Shown: positions 48,067 to 57,920, counted from the stretch's first letter. The stretch is 64,000 nt of DNA from JBBIWA01 sp037439425 (GCA_037439425.1 JBBIWA010000001.1:186001-250000); one strand, 5' to 3'. The notes: generated by a model from the sequence alone, not told the origin. Numbers and translations are program-made.

Positions 48067-49209
48067 ATGCACATTGGGATTGACGCTCATGCCATCGGCG
48101 CGAAGCAAGGGGGAAATGAAACTTACATCCGCAACTTGATCGCGGCGCTGGCTGAACTGGACGGAGAGAACCGCTATACGCTTTTCTTCGCTAACGCAGG
48201 CGCAGCCGAAGAGTGGCGCGGGCGCTATGCTAATTTTGCTGTGCGGTTGCTTCCGCCGCCCACGCCGCTGCTGCGCATGCCTGTGGCGCTGGCCTTCGAG
48301 TTGCGCTGCCACCCGGTAGAGCTGCTGCATGTGCAATATACCGCGCCGCCTTTCTGTCCTGTGCCTGTGGTTGCGACGATCCACGATCTGGCTTTTGAGC
48401 ATCTACCGGAAACCTTCACGCGCCGCGGCCATATGCAAATGCGTTTGACGGTGCGCCGCACCGCGCGCCGAGCTGCGCGCATTATCACAGTCTCGGAGTT
48501 TTCGCGTCAGGACCTGATCCGCACCTATCGGCTCCCGCCTGAGAAGATTCTCGTCACGCACAATGGCGCTGAATCGCGCTTCACGCCGCAGCCTTCTTCG
48601 CACAGGGAGGCCATTGAAGTGCGTTCTCGCTTTGGCATCGAGCGCGACTATCTGTTGGCCGTCAGCAGCCTCCAACCGCGCAAAAATCTGGTGCGGCTGC
48701 TGCGCGCTTACGCCAGGCTGCGGAGCGAGCATCCGGATTTCAAGCTGCAACTGGTGATCGTGGGTCGTAAGCTCTGGCTTGCTGACCAGATTTTCGCCGA
48801 ACTCAAGCGTCACCCCTGGGAGCGCGATGTGATTGTTACGGGCTACGTCGCCGATGAGCAACTACCTGGCCTCTATCGCGCGGCGACGGCGCTGGTCTAC
48901 CCTTCTATCTTTGAAGGCTTTGGCCTGCCGCCGCTGGAAGCTTTAGCTTGTGGGACTCCAGTAGTCACGAGTAACACTTCAAGCTTGCCAGAGGTGGTAG
49001 GCGAAGCGGCACTGAAGATTGATCCTTACGACGAAGCAGCGATTGCCCGCGCGATGCTCACCATCGCACGCGATGAGCAATTACGTGCCCGGCTGCGCGC
49101 GGCCGGGATCGCGCGCGCGCGCCGATTCACCTGGCGTGCTGCTGCTGAAAAGACGCTGATGCTTTACCGAAGCCTGATCTCTTCCAGGGCTCAAGCTCAT
49201 TCGGCTTGA
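48067..49209 (+). CDS. GT4-family glycosyltransferase
   Basis: The product (380 residues) starts MHIGIDAHAIGAKQGGNETY, typical of GT4 mannosyltransferase-like enzymes. It has the N-terminal Rossmann part, VTHNGAESRFTP at the hinge, and the donor-binding segment IFEGFGLPPLEALACGTPVV with the E-x7-E motif. These enzymes use a nucleotide sugar and retain the anomeric configuration. The ATG at 48067 is chosen over a GTG at 48007 on motif grounds. It overlaps the methyltransferase gene by 4 bases, so the pair probably acts on the same surface glycan. Confidence 0.85.
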   Translation: MHIGIDAHAIGAKQGGNETYIRNLIAALAELDGENRYTLFFANAGAAEEWRGRYANFAVRLLPPPTPLLRMPVALAFELRCHPVELLHVQYTAPPFCPVPVVATIHDLAFEHLPETFTRRGHMQMRLTVRRTARRAARIITVSEFSRQDLIRTYRLPPEKILVTHNGAESRFTPQPSSHREAIEVRSRFGIERDYLLAVSSLQPRKNLVRLLRAYARLRSEHPDFKLQLVIVGRKLWLADQIFAELKRHPWERDVIVTGYVADEQLPGLYRAATALVYPSIFEGFGLPPLEALACGTPVVTSNTSSLPEVVGEAALKIDPYDEAAIARAMLTIARDEQLRARLRAAGIARARRFTWRAAAEKTLMLYRSLISSRAQAHSA

Positions 49210-50195
49210 GCGTTGAGTCTCAAGCGTTGGTCGCCCTTACCACTACACCACGAACAACTCCAAGCTGCGATCTCTGTGGCGCAGCTGAGTCGCAGTTTGT
49301 GCTAAGGACGCTGCTGCTGGATGGGCCGTTGGTGCGCTGTCAGAGTTGCCGGCTCTTCTATGTTCTCACCCCTGAGCTGACCAATGGGCCAGGCGCGGTC
49401 GGCCACCGGCTCAGTGAAAGCGAGTTAGTAGCGTCCGAAATGCAGCGTCTGGCCGCGCGCGCGCGCCAACTGGAACTGGTTGATCCGCAGGTAGAGGAAC
49501 GGGAACAACGCTGGCGCGAGCTGACGGCAGCCGAGCGGCTTGCCGATCTTCGCCGTTTCATTACCTCCGGCCATTTGCTGGAGGTTGGATGTTCGACGGG
49601 AGAGTTGTTGCTTGCGGCTTCTTCTTCATTCGCCGTTACCGGGGTGGAAGCTGATGTGGCAAGCAGCCAGGTCGCGCGTGCGCGGGGGATCAATTGCCTG
49701 AACGGGACGTTACCGGAGGCGCATTTCCCCGACGAGCACTTTGACATAGTGGCGCTCTACCACGTAATCGAACATCTGCCCAGTCCACGTCGCACCATGC
49801 AGGAGCTCTTCCGCATTCTGCGGCCCGAGGGGTGGTTAGTCATCGAAACACCTAACATTGCCACCTTCTGGTTTCGGTTGCTTGGCTCGCGCTGGCGACA
49901 GTTTATTCCCGATCATCGCTTCTTCTTCACCCCAGAGACCATCAAGCGGCTTTGTCTCGCAAGCGGGTTCGAGGTAGTCGAGCTGCGCTCAGCTGGCAAG
50001 GTCATGAGTGTGCGGCTTTTCCTCAATCGCCTGAGCCGCTATAACAAACCGCTGGCGCGCGTGCTGGCTACGCTCAGCCAGCAATTGCAGCTTGATGACC
50101 AAACAATCCGCCTCAATTTGGGCGATGTTATGCGCATTTATGCCAGACGGATCGGCGAATGCCGAAGTGGCGAGCTAATGCATCGCCATGGTTGA
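49206..50195 (+). CDS. SAM-dependent methyltransferase with N-terminal zinc ribbon
   Basis: The N-terminus carries a zinc-ribbon-like pair (CDLCGAAES and CQSCRLFYV). The rest is a class I methyltransferase with motif I LLEVGCSTGELLLAA and motif IV region FDIVALYHVIEHLPSPRR. This arrangement is usual in glycan-biosynthesis C- or O-methyltransferases next to GT4 enzymes. The TTG start overlaps the glycosyltransferase stop. The methyl acceptor is unknown. Confidence 0.8.
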   Translation: MSVESQALVALTTTPRTTPSCDLCGAAESQFVLRTLLLDGPLVRCQSCRLFYVLTPELTNGPGAVGHRLSESELVASEMQRLAARARQLELVDPQVEEREQRWRELTAAERLADLRRFITSGHLLEVGCSTGELLLAASSSFAVTGVEADVASSQVARARGINCLNGTLPEAHFPDEHFDIVALYHVIEHLPSPRRTMQELFRILRPEGWLVIETPNIATFWFRLLGSRWRQFIPDHRFFFTPETIKRLCLASGFEVVELRSAGKVMSVRLFLNRLSRYNKPLARVLATLSQQLQLDDQTIRLNLGDVMRIYARRIGECRSGELMHRHG

Positions 50196-50363
50196 AGGGC
50201 GATGGCTGCTGCTGCTTGCTGGCTTGCGAGGCGCAGTGTAGGCTACGACATCCTGCATATCCCAGCTCGAATAGAGTCTCTCCGTCTTAGTTCGGCCCTT
50301 CTTTTCCACCTGCCGGGCAAAGTTCAGCCCAGCGCGCTTACTCATCGCACCGGGAGGAGCTCT

Positions 50364-50977
50364 CTATCTGGCATAGACCCGTGCGAAGTAATGCTGCTGT
50401 TCGGCCAGCCCTAGTTCTTGACAAGTCCGATCGATATAGTTTTCGCACTCGCCCAGGGCATCCCTCTCTGAAGTGACATCAAGCAGATGCAGCACACCTT
50501 GCGCTAATTCGTGCAGCACAGCCAAGGTCAAAAAACTTGAGCACTTCTTTGGCCCTCCACAACGGCGCGAAATCAGCGCAGTCCAGCTCCATCGTCTACA
50601 CTTCAATGCTAGCCCTGGTCAGGTAATTGTAGTGGATAACCGAAGAAAGCGAGCGCGAAAGTGACCCGGCGGAAGCGATTGGGATTCTCCAGATAAATGG
50701 CCTGGGCGCCATCCATTGCGGCCAAAAGCAAAGCGCGCGCAGCGGCCGGACTGCCTTCAACGCGGGTTCGGTCTCCCACCGTGAGAAAACCTGTTTCGTC
50801 GAAGCGCAGGTCGAGAAGACCTACTTTCTCCTGTAAGGCCTCGACTAGCGCCTCAGGCTGTTTCGAGCTGAGCCGGTGGCGACCCGCGCTGTTGCGCAAG
50901 CCGTCACGGTGACGCAATGGACCGGGCGAATTTGCCATTGAAAGCGACGCCCACGCACAGACCAGCATCAGCGCCAC
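50364..50977 (-). pseudogene. Decayed HExxH-type protein gene
   Basis: Three frames together give a continuous product: RLSSKQPEALVEALQEKVGLLDLRF first, then MELDCADFAPLWRAKEVLKF, then LAVLHELAQGVLHLLDV followed by GECENYIDRTCQELGL. In intact relatives known from Acidobacteria the last motif is HELAHGV; here HELAQ replaces the second His. At least two frameshifts separate the pieces (near 50610 and 50545). The gene is therefore dead. A signal-like helix (ALMLVCAWASLSMA) may begin it. Identity of the family is from pattern memory. Confidence 0.6.
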
Positions 50978-51391
50978 CTTTGAGTAAAGCTGAATGTCTG
51001 CTTCTGAGCGGCGCAGGGAATGAAGCGGCGCAAAGCAGGTTTGTTCATCTTGTGACCTCTAGCCAGGGGGGCCAGTCAGTCATCTCTTTTCTCAGCCTCA
51101 GACCTATCGTCATTCACTGGCTTCTACTCCCGGGCTGAATGCCATGTTCCGTGTCGAGCTCTGGAAACAGCTAAAAATCGAAGCGCCACGAAGAGAATTT
51201 TTGGCCAGATCAACGGCGCTTTGAACTGTGGGTGATTTTGTGGATGACCAGTTTCATGGCAATCTAAGAGCCTAGAATCAAGTTGAGCATTCTGGAGAAA
51301 CCAGACATCTAACTTGCCTAAAGCGCAGCTGTGGCACATCATGCTCTCTCACCCTAGGAGAAACTTGAGAAGGAAGGGCCGAGGGAGTGAA
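50978..51391. other. Intergenic region, no gene seen
   Basis: No supported coding frame between the relic and RNase D. The ribosome site GAGGGAG for the next gene is at 51381-51387. Confidence 0.4.
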
Positions 51392-52255
51392 GTGAGCCTG
51401 TCCATAAAGTACCAATACATTGTTGACCCTAACGGCGCGCCTGCAGCGCTACGCGCCTTCACCAAGCAGCTAATCATCGGCCTCGATACCGAAACCTATT
51501 GGGATCGCACGGCGCGACAAAACCAGATCAGCCTCCTCCAACTGGCTGCGCCGACTGGGGAGGTCATCATCCTCGACGCGCTAGCTGCCGGTCTGGAATC
51601 GGTGCGCCTGCTGATCGAAGACCCTAGAACGTTGATGGCGGCGCACAATGCGCGTTTTGACGAAGGAGTGCTCATGAGGGCGGGACTGCGGCCAGCCGGA
51701 TTGATAGACACATTGCAGCTGGCGCGGCGCACGCTCAGCCTCTCTTCCTGCAGTCTGGCCGCTGTGACCCAGCACCTTTTTGGATTCACGCTCGATAAAA
51801 GCTATCAGCAGAGTGATTGGCGACGGCGTCCGCTCACGCGCGAGCAGTTGGACTATGCGGCGCTCGATGCGCAGATTGTTCTTCGCCTCTATCAAACTCT
51901 CACCGAAAGGCTGGCGCAAGAGGGGAGATTGGCCGAGGAACTGCGCCGGGCACAGCTCAGCTATCAGCGTAAATCGGGCGTGCCAGCGAGCGACCCCTCA
52001 CGCCGCCCGACCATTGAGTTGCGCCCGCTGACTGAGGAAGAATACAAGCTGTTTGAGCGGTTGCGCATCTGGCGGCGAGAGCTGGCCGAACGCGAACGTG
52101 TTCCGGCTTACTTGATCTGCCCTGACAAAACGCTTCAGCATCTGGCCATCGTGCGCCCCCAATCGCTTGAGCAGTTGGGACAGATCTTTGGCCTCAGCCC
52201 GCTGAGGATCGCTAGTTACGGCGCTGAGATACTAGCTTGGTTGAAACGAGTCTGA
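51392..52255 (+). CDS. rnd: Ribonuclease D
   Basis: RNase D trims tRNA 3' ends. The product (287 residues) has the DEDDy exonuclease motifs: GLDTETYWD, AHNARFDEGVL, and YAALDAQIVLRLY. An HRDC domain follows (RLRIWRRELAERERVPAYLI). The GTG at 51392 is chosen because of the ribosome site just before it and the normal N-terminus; the longer frame from 51314 adds 26 basic residues. It lies upstream of a LysR gene. Confidence 0.9.
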   Translation: MSLSIKYQYIVDPNGAPAALRAFTKQLIIGLDTETYWDRTARQNQISLLQLAAPTGEVIILDALAAGLESVRLLIEDPRTLMAAHNARFDEGVLMRAGLRPAGLIDTLQLARRTLSLSSCSLAAVTQHLFGFTLDKSYQQSDWRRRPLTREQLDYAALDAQIVLRLYQTLTERLAQEGRLAEELRRAQLSYQRKSGVPASDPSRRPTIELRPLTEEEYKLFERLRIWRRELAERERVPAYLICPDKTLQHLAIVRPQSLEQLGQIFGLSPLRIASYGAEILAWLKRV

Positions 52256-52269
52256 GGTCTAATCCAGCC

Positions 52270-53157
52270 ATGGAATTTCGTCAGCTAAGGACCTTCCTGG
52301 CCATCGTCGAAACACGCAGTTTCACCAGGGCGGCGCAGCGCGTCCATCTCTCGCAAGCTGCTGTCAGCGCACAGATCAAAGCGTTGGAGGAAGAAGTGGG
52401 GGCGTTGCTGTTTGCCCGCGTCAACAAAAAAGTTTTCCTGACCGAGGCTGGCGAAGTGCTGCTGCGGCACGCCGAGAAACTGATGCATGATTATGACGAA
52501 GCCACGTTTGCGCTCTCGGAGTTGAATCAGGCAGGTCGCGGGCGCTTGCGTATTGGCACAGCCTCGACTATGGCAACTACGCATCCGCTCCCCTCAATCC
52601 TGGCTGAATTGAAGCAAATGTATCCGGGTGCGCAGGTGACAGTCTCTCACGGTACCAGCGCCGAGATCGTCGCTAAAATTCTCAAGAGCGATCTGGACAT
52701 GGGGTTAGTCTCGCTTCCGGTTGAGGCTTCAGATATTCACGCAGAAGTGCTGCGTCGCGACTTACTGGTTGCCATTGTTCCGCCCCACCATTATCTGGCG
52801 CGGCAAGCTACCATCAGCGTCCAGCAACTGGCCAGTGAGCCGTTGATTCTTGGCGAAACGGGGGGCAACACACGGCGATTGCTTGATCTCTTTTTTGAGA
52901 AAGAAAGACTCCGGCCACAGATCATAATGGAGCTGGGGAGCGTCACCTCGATCAAACGGATGGTCGAGCATGGCCTTGGGGTGAGCATCGTGCCTCGCTC
53001 CTCGGTGCGTGAAGAGGTTGCCGCCGGGAAGTTGAGCACGCTGACCATCCGTAAACTGAAAGTCTACTGGGAACTGGGTCTGGTCTCGCTCAAGAGCAAC
53101 TATCTGCCTCAAGTCCAACAAACCTTCCGGCAACTGTGTCTGAAATATTTTGAGTGA
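52270..53157 (+). CDS. LysR-family transcriptional regulator
   Basis: The 295-residue product begins MEFRQLRTFLAIVETRSFTR and continues AAQRVHLSQAAVSAQIKALE, the winged helix-turn-helix of LysR regulators. The effector-binding half is a periplasmic-binding-like fold (LRIGTASTMATTHPLPSILA). No divergent target gene is adjacent; the next gene downstream is nurA. The effector is unknown. Confidence 0.9.
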   Translation: MEFRQLRTFLAIVETRSFTRAAQRVHLSQAAVSAQIKALEEEVGALLFARVNKKVFLTEAGEVLLRHAEKLMHDYDEATFALSELNQAGRGRLRIGTASTMATTHPLPSILAELKQMYPGAQVTVSHGTSAEIVAKILKSDLDMGLVSLPVEASDIHAEVLRRDLLVAIVPPHHYLARQATISVQQLASEPLILGETGGNTRRLLDLFFEKERLRPQIIMELGSVTSIKRMVEHGLGVSIVPRSSVREEVAAGKLSTLTIRKLKVYWELGLVSLKSNYLPQVQQTFRQLCLKYFE

Positions 53158-53160
53158 GCC

Positions 53161-53193
53161 GGAGAAGGGTTAGCAGGCCTCTTCCGCTTTTTC
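53161..53193 (+). terminator. Possible intrinsic terminator after the LysR gene
   Basis: GGAGAAGG at 53161-53168 pairs imperfectly with CCTCTTCC at 53178-53185, and a CTTTTTCT run follows. The stem has one mismatch and one wobble pair, so this is weak. Confidence 0.3.
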
Positions 53194-53218
53194 TATCTCC
53201 GAGTTGAGTGAATAGCTG

Positions 53219-54424
53219 ATGATCTTCCGCGACAAAATCTTCACCCGGTTGCAGGCCAAGCGCGAGCAATTTCTCGCCTTCGACCGCGACTTTCAGCGCG
53301 AGTCTCAACTTTATCTAGACGCAGTCGGGGGCTTGGCCAAGCTCTCTGCCGCAGAATTGAGCACACGTCTCGCCACTTTGCCAACGCCCGGTGCGATCCC
53401 CACTCCTGAATTCGATGCGGCGCGTAATTTGTCCGTGGATTTTCCGCCGCAGTGGAACAGTCATGAAGAAGCGCGTGCCTGGGCCTGCCAGGTACTACTT
53501 AATCATACTACCTTTGCTGCTGACGGCAGCCAGATTCTCCCAACCGGCGACTTCAGCGTGCCGGTAGCGGCGATTCAGGTCGCCTGGTTCGAGAACGCGC
53601 ACACGCGCGAAGGCCGCTACATTAAAGATGTCGCCTTCGAGATTCTTGCGCCCGACGAGCTGATCGTTGAGTATGAGGGCGAGCACCATATTTCTGAGCA
53701 GATGGTCAACCTGCGCCGCTTCGCGCTAGAGATCGAGACGCTCTGCCGGTTGATGAAGCAGCTAGCAGCCCATCGTCAAGGTTCAGATCCGCTCGCGCTA
53801 GCTTTCTTTGACAGCTCGCTGGTGATCTCCTTCGTTGATCGGCTGCATAGCCAACAGCGCGAACAATACATACGGCTGGTGCTGGAGCTGTTGCGTTGCT
53901 CGGAGCAGACCGGTGTGCCGCTGGTGGGCTACGTTGACACCAGCTATGCGCGTGACCTAACCAATATGTTGGCGCACTGTTTCGGTCTGCGCCAGTCGGA
54001 GAAGATTCACGATGCGCAACTGGTCAACCACTTGCTCAGTTGGGGGGCGCGCACGCCGCTTTTCGTTTGCGCCCGCGGCAGCGCTGACCGCAAGCAGGCA
54101 GGCGTGTTAGAAAGTTTCGCCGAATATCGTCGTGGGATCGGCTTTACCTATCTCAAAACCAACGCGGCAGCGCTGCCTGCTCGTCTGGACATTCCGCTGT
54201 GGGTTTATGAGCGCGGCCTGCTTGACGAAGTCATCGATCTGGTGCGCGCTGAAGTGATCGTTGGTAACGGCTACCCTTACGTGATCGAGACCGCTGATGC
54301 TGCGGCAGTCATCACCTCCCGCGATCGCGAAGCGTTTTATGCCATCTTCCAGCGTTTTGTTGCTGAGCAGGGGATTGAGCTGCGCCTCTCGCAGAAGGCA
54401 GCGAGTAAAGCGCGCCGAAGGTGA
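53219..54424 (+). CDS. NurA-domain nuclease
   Basis: NurA is a 5'-to-3' nuclease that normally works with the HerA helicase on DNA ends. The 401-residue product has the signature AADGSQILPTGDFSVP with the first metal-binding aspartate, the SSLVISFVD segment, and the late GYVDTSYARDL motif. The length is usual. No herA gene is in the window, so it may partner with a distant one. A YegS-type lipid kinase lies 22 bases downstream. Confidence 0.8.
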   Translation: MIFRDKIFTRLQAKREQFLAFDRDFQRESQLYLDAVGGLAKLSAAELSTRLATLPTPGAIPTPEFDAARNLSVDFPPQWNSHEEARAWACQVLLNHTTFAADGSQILPTGDFSVPVAAIQVAWFENAHTREGRYIKDVAFEILAPDELIVEYEGEHHISEQMVNLRRFALEIETLCRLMKQLAAHRQGSDPLALAFFDSSLVISFVDRLHSQQREQYIRLVLELLRCSEQTGVPLVGYVDTSYARDLTNMLAHCFGLRQSEKIHDAQLVNHLLSWGARTPLFVCARGSADRKQAGVLESFAEYRRGIGFTYLKTNAAALPARLDIPLWVYERGLLDEVIDLVRAEVIVGNGYPYVIETADAAAVITSRDREAFYAIFQRFVAEQGIELRLSQKAASKARRR

Positions 54425-54446
54425 TCTGCAAGGAGCTGCCACAAAG

Positions 54447-55379
54447 ATGAGTGAAACATTATTTCTCATCAATCCGGCCTCGGCGCGTGGCGAGACTTTG
54501 CGGAACTGGGCCAAAGCGCGGCAAGAATTAGAAAGGCTGGGGATCGGCATTATTGACTACATCACCCCAGGCGCAGGCGAGGCCACCGAGATCACGCGCG
54601 AAGCGCTACAGAGCGGGTTCAGCCGCGTGATCGCGGTCGGCGGCGATGGCACGCTCAATGAGGTCGTCAATGGCTATTTTGACCAAGCCGGACAGGTTAT
54701 CAATCCCGCAGCCGCAGTAGGACTGCTGCCGAGCGGAACCGGATCAGATTTTCGCCGTTCGCTCGACCTGATTTCTCAGGCCGATGCCATCCGCGCCATT
54801 GCCAACTCCCGAATCAAATCGGTTGATGTTGGGCGGATCACATTTAGTAATCAGCAGGGAGTTATGGTCTCTCAGTTTTTTATTAACGTCGTTACTTTCG
54901 GCCTTGGTGGCGAGGTCTCGGCTCGGGTCAGTCAGTGGCGCAAGCTGCTGCCAAAGTGGATTGGCGGGCGAGCGCGCTTCACCGCAGCCGCTATTTGTGC
55001 ATTGAAGCGGCACCGCAACGTTCCGGTTTGCGTAGTTCTTGATCGCGAGCGCGAAATTGAACTGAGCAGCAACCTGATAGTGATCGCCAATGGCCGGTTC
55101 GCTGGCTGCGGAATGATGCTGGCTCCGCACGCTGAAATAGACGATGGATTATTTGATGTCATCCTGACTGATCGGGCGACGCGCTTCGACGTGCTCAAGG
55201 AGCTGCCGCGCATTCAGCAGGGCGCTTATCTGAAAAACCCGAAAGTGAGCCAGATGCGAGCGCGCGAGGTGACGATTATGAGCGACGCGGTGATGGCTAC
55301 TGACATTGATGGCGAGCCCGCAGGATTTGCTCCTGCGCATTTGACGGTGTTGCCCGCCGCTATAAGATTCCTGGTTTGA
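54447..55379 (+). CDS. Diacylglycerol kinase-family lipid kinase, second copy
   Basis: The 310-residue product shows FLINPASARGETLRNW at the N-terminus, VGGDGTLNEVVNGY, and LLPSGTGSDFRRSL, the DAGK catalytic signatures. The ATG at 54447 has AAGGAG 11 bases upstream. It is about 30-35% alike by eye to the kinase at 9268, so a paralogue, and may act on a different lipid. It follows nurA and precedes dtd, a loose co-directional set. Confidence 0.85.
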   Translation: MSETLFLINPASARGETLRNWAKARQELERLGIGIIDYITPGAGEATEITREALQSGFSRVIAVGGDGTLNEVVNGYFDQAGQVINPAAAVGLLPSGTGSDFRRSLDLISQADAIRAIANSRIKSVDVGRITFSNQQGVMVSQFFINVVTFGLGGEVSARVSQWRKLLPKWIGGRARFTAAAICALKRHRNVPVCVVLDREREIELSSNLIVIANGRFAGCGMMLAPHAEIDDGLFDVILTDRATRFDVLKELPRIQQGAYLKNPKVSQMRAREVTIMSDAVMATDIDGEPAGFAPAHLTVLPAAIRFLV

Positions 55380-55421
55380 TCTTCAAGGCTGAACTAACAC
55401 TTCAAATTTTGGGACTGAGCG

Positions 55422-55880
55422 ATGCGCGCAGTGCTGCAGAGAGTGAAACAAGGGAAAGTAACCGTCGAGAGCCGTGTCGTGGGGGAGATCGGAGCCGGTC
55501 TTGTCGTCCTGCTTGGCGTTGGGGCGCAGGACACGGAGGCCGAAGCTGAGTTGCTGGCCAATAAGGTGGCGAATCTGCGTATCTTTGCTGATGCCAACAG
55601 CAAGTTTAACCTCTCAGCGCTCGAGGTGGGAGCCGAGATGTTGGTCGTTTCGCAGTTCACGCTGTACGCCGACTGTCGCAAGGGGCGGCGGCCAAGCTTC
55701 ACCGAGGCAGCGCGCCCTGAAGTAGCCGCGCCATTGATTGAGAGCTTCGTCGCGCGATTGCGGGAAATGGGTTTCAAGGTCGCGACCGGCGAATTTCAGG
55801 CCGAGATGCTGGTAGAAATTCATAACTCCGGCCCGGTCACAATCTGGCTCGATACGGCTGATCTGCCGCGAGCTAGATGA
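55422..55880 (+). CDS. dtd: D-aminoacyl-tRNA deacylase
   Basis: DTD removes D-amino acids (and achiral glycine) mischarged on tRNA. The 152-residue product begins MRAVLQRVKQGKVTVE. It has VVSQFTLYADCRKGRRPSF and NSGPVTIWLD, the family's cross-subunit Gly-cisPro motif. The length and spacing are normal. Confidence 0.95.
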   Translation: MRAVLQRVKQGKVTVESRVVGEIGAGLVVLLGVGAQDTEAEAELLANKVANLRIFADANSKFNLSALEVGAEMLVVSQFTLYADCRKGRRPSFTEAARPEVAAPLIESFVARLREMGFKVATGEFQAEMLVEIHNSGPVTIWLDTADLPRAR

Positions 55881-55994
55881 AGAATGGACAGATTTACTGT
55901 GTCAACTCAGGATTAGAAGATACGAGGTGTCGTGCTCTGATTTCAGACCACCAGGTTGGGCCCCCTGGCGGATAATGGCACTTTTTATTGAGAA

Positions 55995-56071
<77 letters not shown>

Positions 56072-56089
56072 GCATGATTTTCAAATCCG

Positions 56090-56165
<76 letters not shown>

Positions 56166-56350
56166 GGACCCTTTCGAGCAGAGCCAATGTTACAAACCGG
56201 AAGGAGCAGTGTCAAGTTGAGCCCAGCAATTTTTCGTTGCCTATGGCTCTGCTGGCAATTTTCTCCTCAGAATCGCTGATTGGTCACAAGATCGCGCTGG
56301 TTCTTTACGCTGATTGATGAGACACTATTGGTCCATTAGATGGGTTGCTT

Positions 56351-57286
56351 ATGAGCCAGTTACGAATCGTCTCGCTGATTGCTAGTTCCACAGAGATCGT
56401 CTGCGCCTTGGGGCTGGAAGAACTGCTGGTAGGCCGCTCGCACGAGTGTGACTATCCCCCATCGGTCAAACGGTTACCTATTTGCACCAGCCCCAAATTC
56501 AACGTTGAGGGATTGAGTTACGAGATTGACCAGCGTGTTAAAGCTATCTTGCAGGAGGCGCTGAGCGTCTACCGGGTGGATGCTGAACTGCTGGAGAAAT
56601 TACAGCCTACGCATATCATCACCCAGGCGCAATGTGAAGTCTGTGCCGTCAGCCTCAAGGATGTGGAGCAAGCGGTTTGCCAATTTACCGGCTCAAGTCC
56701 AACAATTGTTTCGTTGGAGCCGAACTCACTGGCAGAGATCTGGGCCGACATCAGGCGTGTCGGAGAAGCTCTCGGAGTCGCTGCCCGCGCTGAAGCATTG
56801 GTTGATCGGTTGCAGCGCCGAATGGACGAAATTGCTCACCAGGCCTGCTCTATTAAGGTCCGCCCCACAATTGCCTGCATTGAATGGCTTGATCCGCTGA
56901 TGGCCGCAGGGAACTGGATGCCAGAGTTAGTTGCGATGGCCGGCGGCGACAATCTTTTCGGTGAGGCAGGCAAGCATTCGCCCTGGATGAGGTGGGGCGA
57001 ATTGGCCGCTAAAGACCCCGACACCATCCTCATCATTCCTTGCGGCTTCGACATTCAACGAACGCTTCAGGAGATCGAGCTTCTGGCCGGTCGCGCCGAA
57101 TGGCCAAAGCTGAAGGCTGTTCAGGAAAACCGCGTCTTTATTGCCGATGGCAATCAGTATTTCAACCGCCCCGGGCCGCGCGTCGTAGAGTCGCTGGAGA
57201 TTCTGGCCGAGATTCTTCATCCTGACGTCTTTAATTTCGGGCACGAAGGGCGAGGATGGGTGCGGCTAGCGACAGATGCAAATTGA
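56351..57286 (+). CDS. Cobalamin-binding-like (BtuF-type) protein
   Basis: The 311-residue product follows the periplasmic cobalamin-binding fold: RIVSLIASSTEIVCALGLEE and LVGRSHECDYPP at the front, PTHIITQAQCEVCAV in the middle and GGDNLFGEAGKHSPWMRWGE near the hinge. It has no signal peptide, so it may be cytoplasmic. Two cysteine-containing loops (ECDYPP, CEVCAV) are present. In many bacteria cytoplasmic BtuF-like proteins act in cobalamin salvage or have unknown roles. The ATG at 56351 is preferred to a TTG at 56345. Confidence 0.75.
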   Translation: MSQLRIVSLIASSTEIVCALGLEELLVGRSHECDYPPSVKRLPICTSPKFNVEGLSYEIDQRVKAILQEALSVYRVDAELLEKLQPTHIITQAQCEVCAVSLKDVEQAVCQFTGSSPTIVSLEPNSLAEIWADIRRVGEALGVAARAEALVDRLQRRMDEIAHQACSIKVRPTIACIEWLDPLMAAGNWMPELVAMAGGDNLFGEAGKHSPWMRWGELAAKDPDTILIIPCGFDIQRTLQEIELLAGRAEWPKLKAVQENRVFIADGNQYFNRPGPRVVESLEILAEILHPDVFNFGHEGRGWVRLATDAN

Positions 57287-57322
57287 CATCGGTTGTGAGG
57301 GCGTGCTAAGAGATCCGGCTGT

Positions 57323-57850
57323 ATGCCATCTGGACGCACGCATGACCTGATCACGTTTGCTCTGGCCCCGGTTGCTTTTGTTGGGGCCCAAATTTACTGG
57401 GGGCGCTTGATGGTCTCAGTGGTGGCGACTATCGCCACACTCTTTGCTGGGTTAATGTTCGGACCCGACCTGGACCTTTATAGCAAACAGTACCGGCGCT
57501 GGGGACCGCTACGGTTCATCTGGTATCCCTATATGGTCGCCTTCAGTCACCGGTCGCGCCTGTCGCACGGCATTATGTTAGGCACGATTGTCCGAGTGCT
57601 CTACTTTATTGCCGTGGTCGCAGTGCTGATGACCGTAGTGCTCTATCTCCGCCAGCGTTATCTTTACGGTCTGCCAACGACCTGGAGCGAGGAGTTCAGG
57701 CAGGTGAGTCTGGAACTGGGAGCTTTCTGGAACAGAACCGATAAGCAATATTTCTGGGCTGCTTTGGCCGGTCTATGGTTCGGCGCTGCAGCGCACACAG
57801 TCTCCGATGTGATCTGGTCCATCGCTAAGAAGATTTGGCAAGCGGTATGA
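57323..57850 (+). CDS. DUF2227-family membrane protein
   Basis: The 175-residue product has the family's conserved segments SGRTHDLITF, FGPDLDLYSKQYRRWGPLRF and SHRSRLSHGIMLGT, and three or four membrane helices. The Asp/His pattern (THD, GPDLD, HRSxLSHG) could bind a metal, which is the reason for the database name 'metal-binding protein'. Its function is unknown. It is followed by the mobile element copy 1. Confidence 0.8.
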   Translation: MPSGRTHDLITFALAPVAFVGAQIYWGRLMVSVVATIATLFAGLMFGPDLDLYSKQYRRWGPLRFIWYPYMVAFSHRSRLSHGIMLGTIVRVLYFIAVVAVLMTVVLYLRQRYLYGLPTTWSEEFRQVSLELGAFWNRTDKQYFWAALAGLWFGAAAHTVSDVIWSIAKKIWQAV

Positions 57851-57920
57851 TGGCCTCCTTGGAAGTCAACTCTTCAGCCAGATCACGTCAATTCATTCTT
57901 TGAATGAAGAATAAGGTCAC

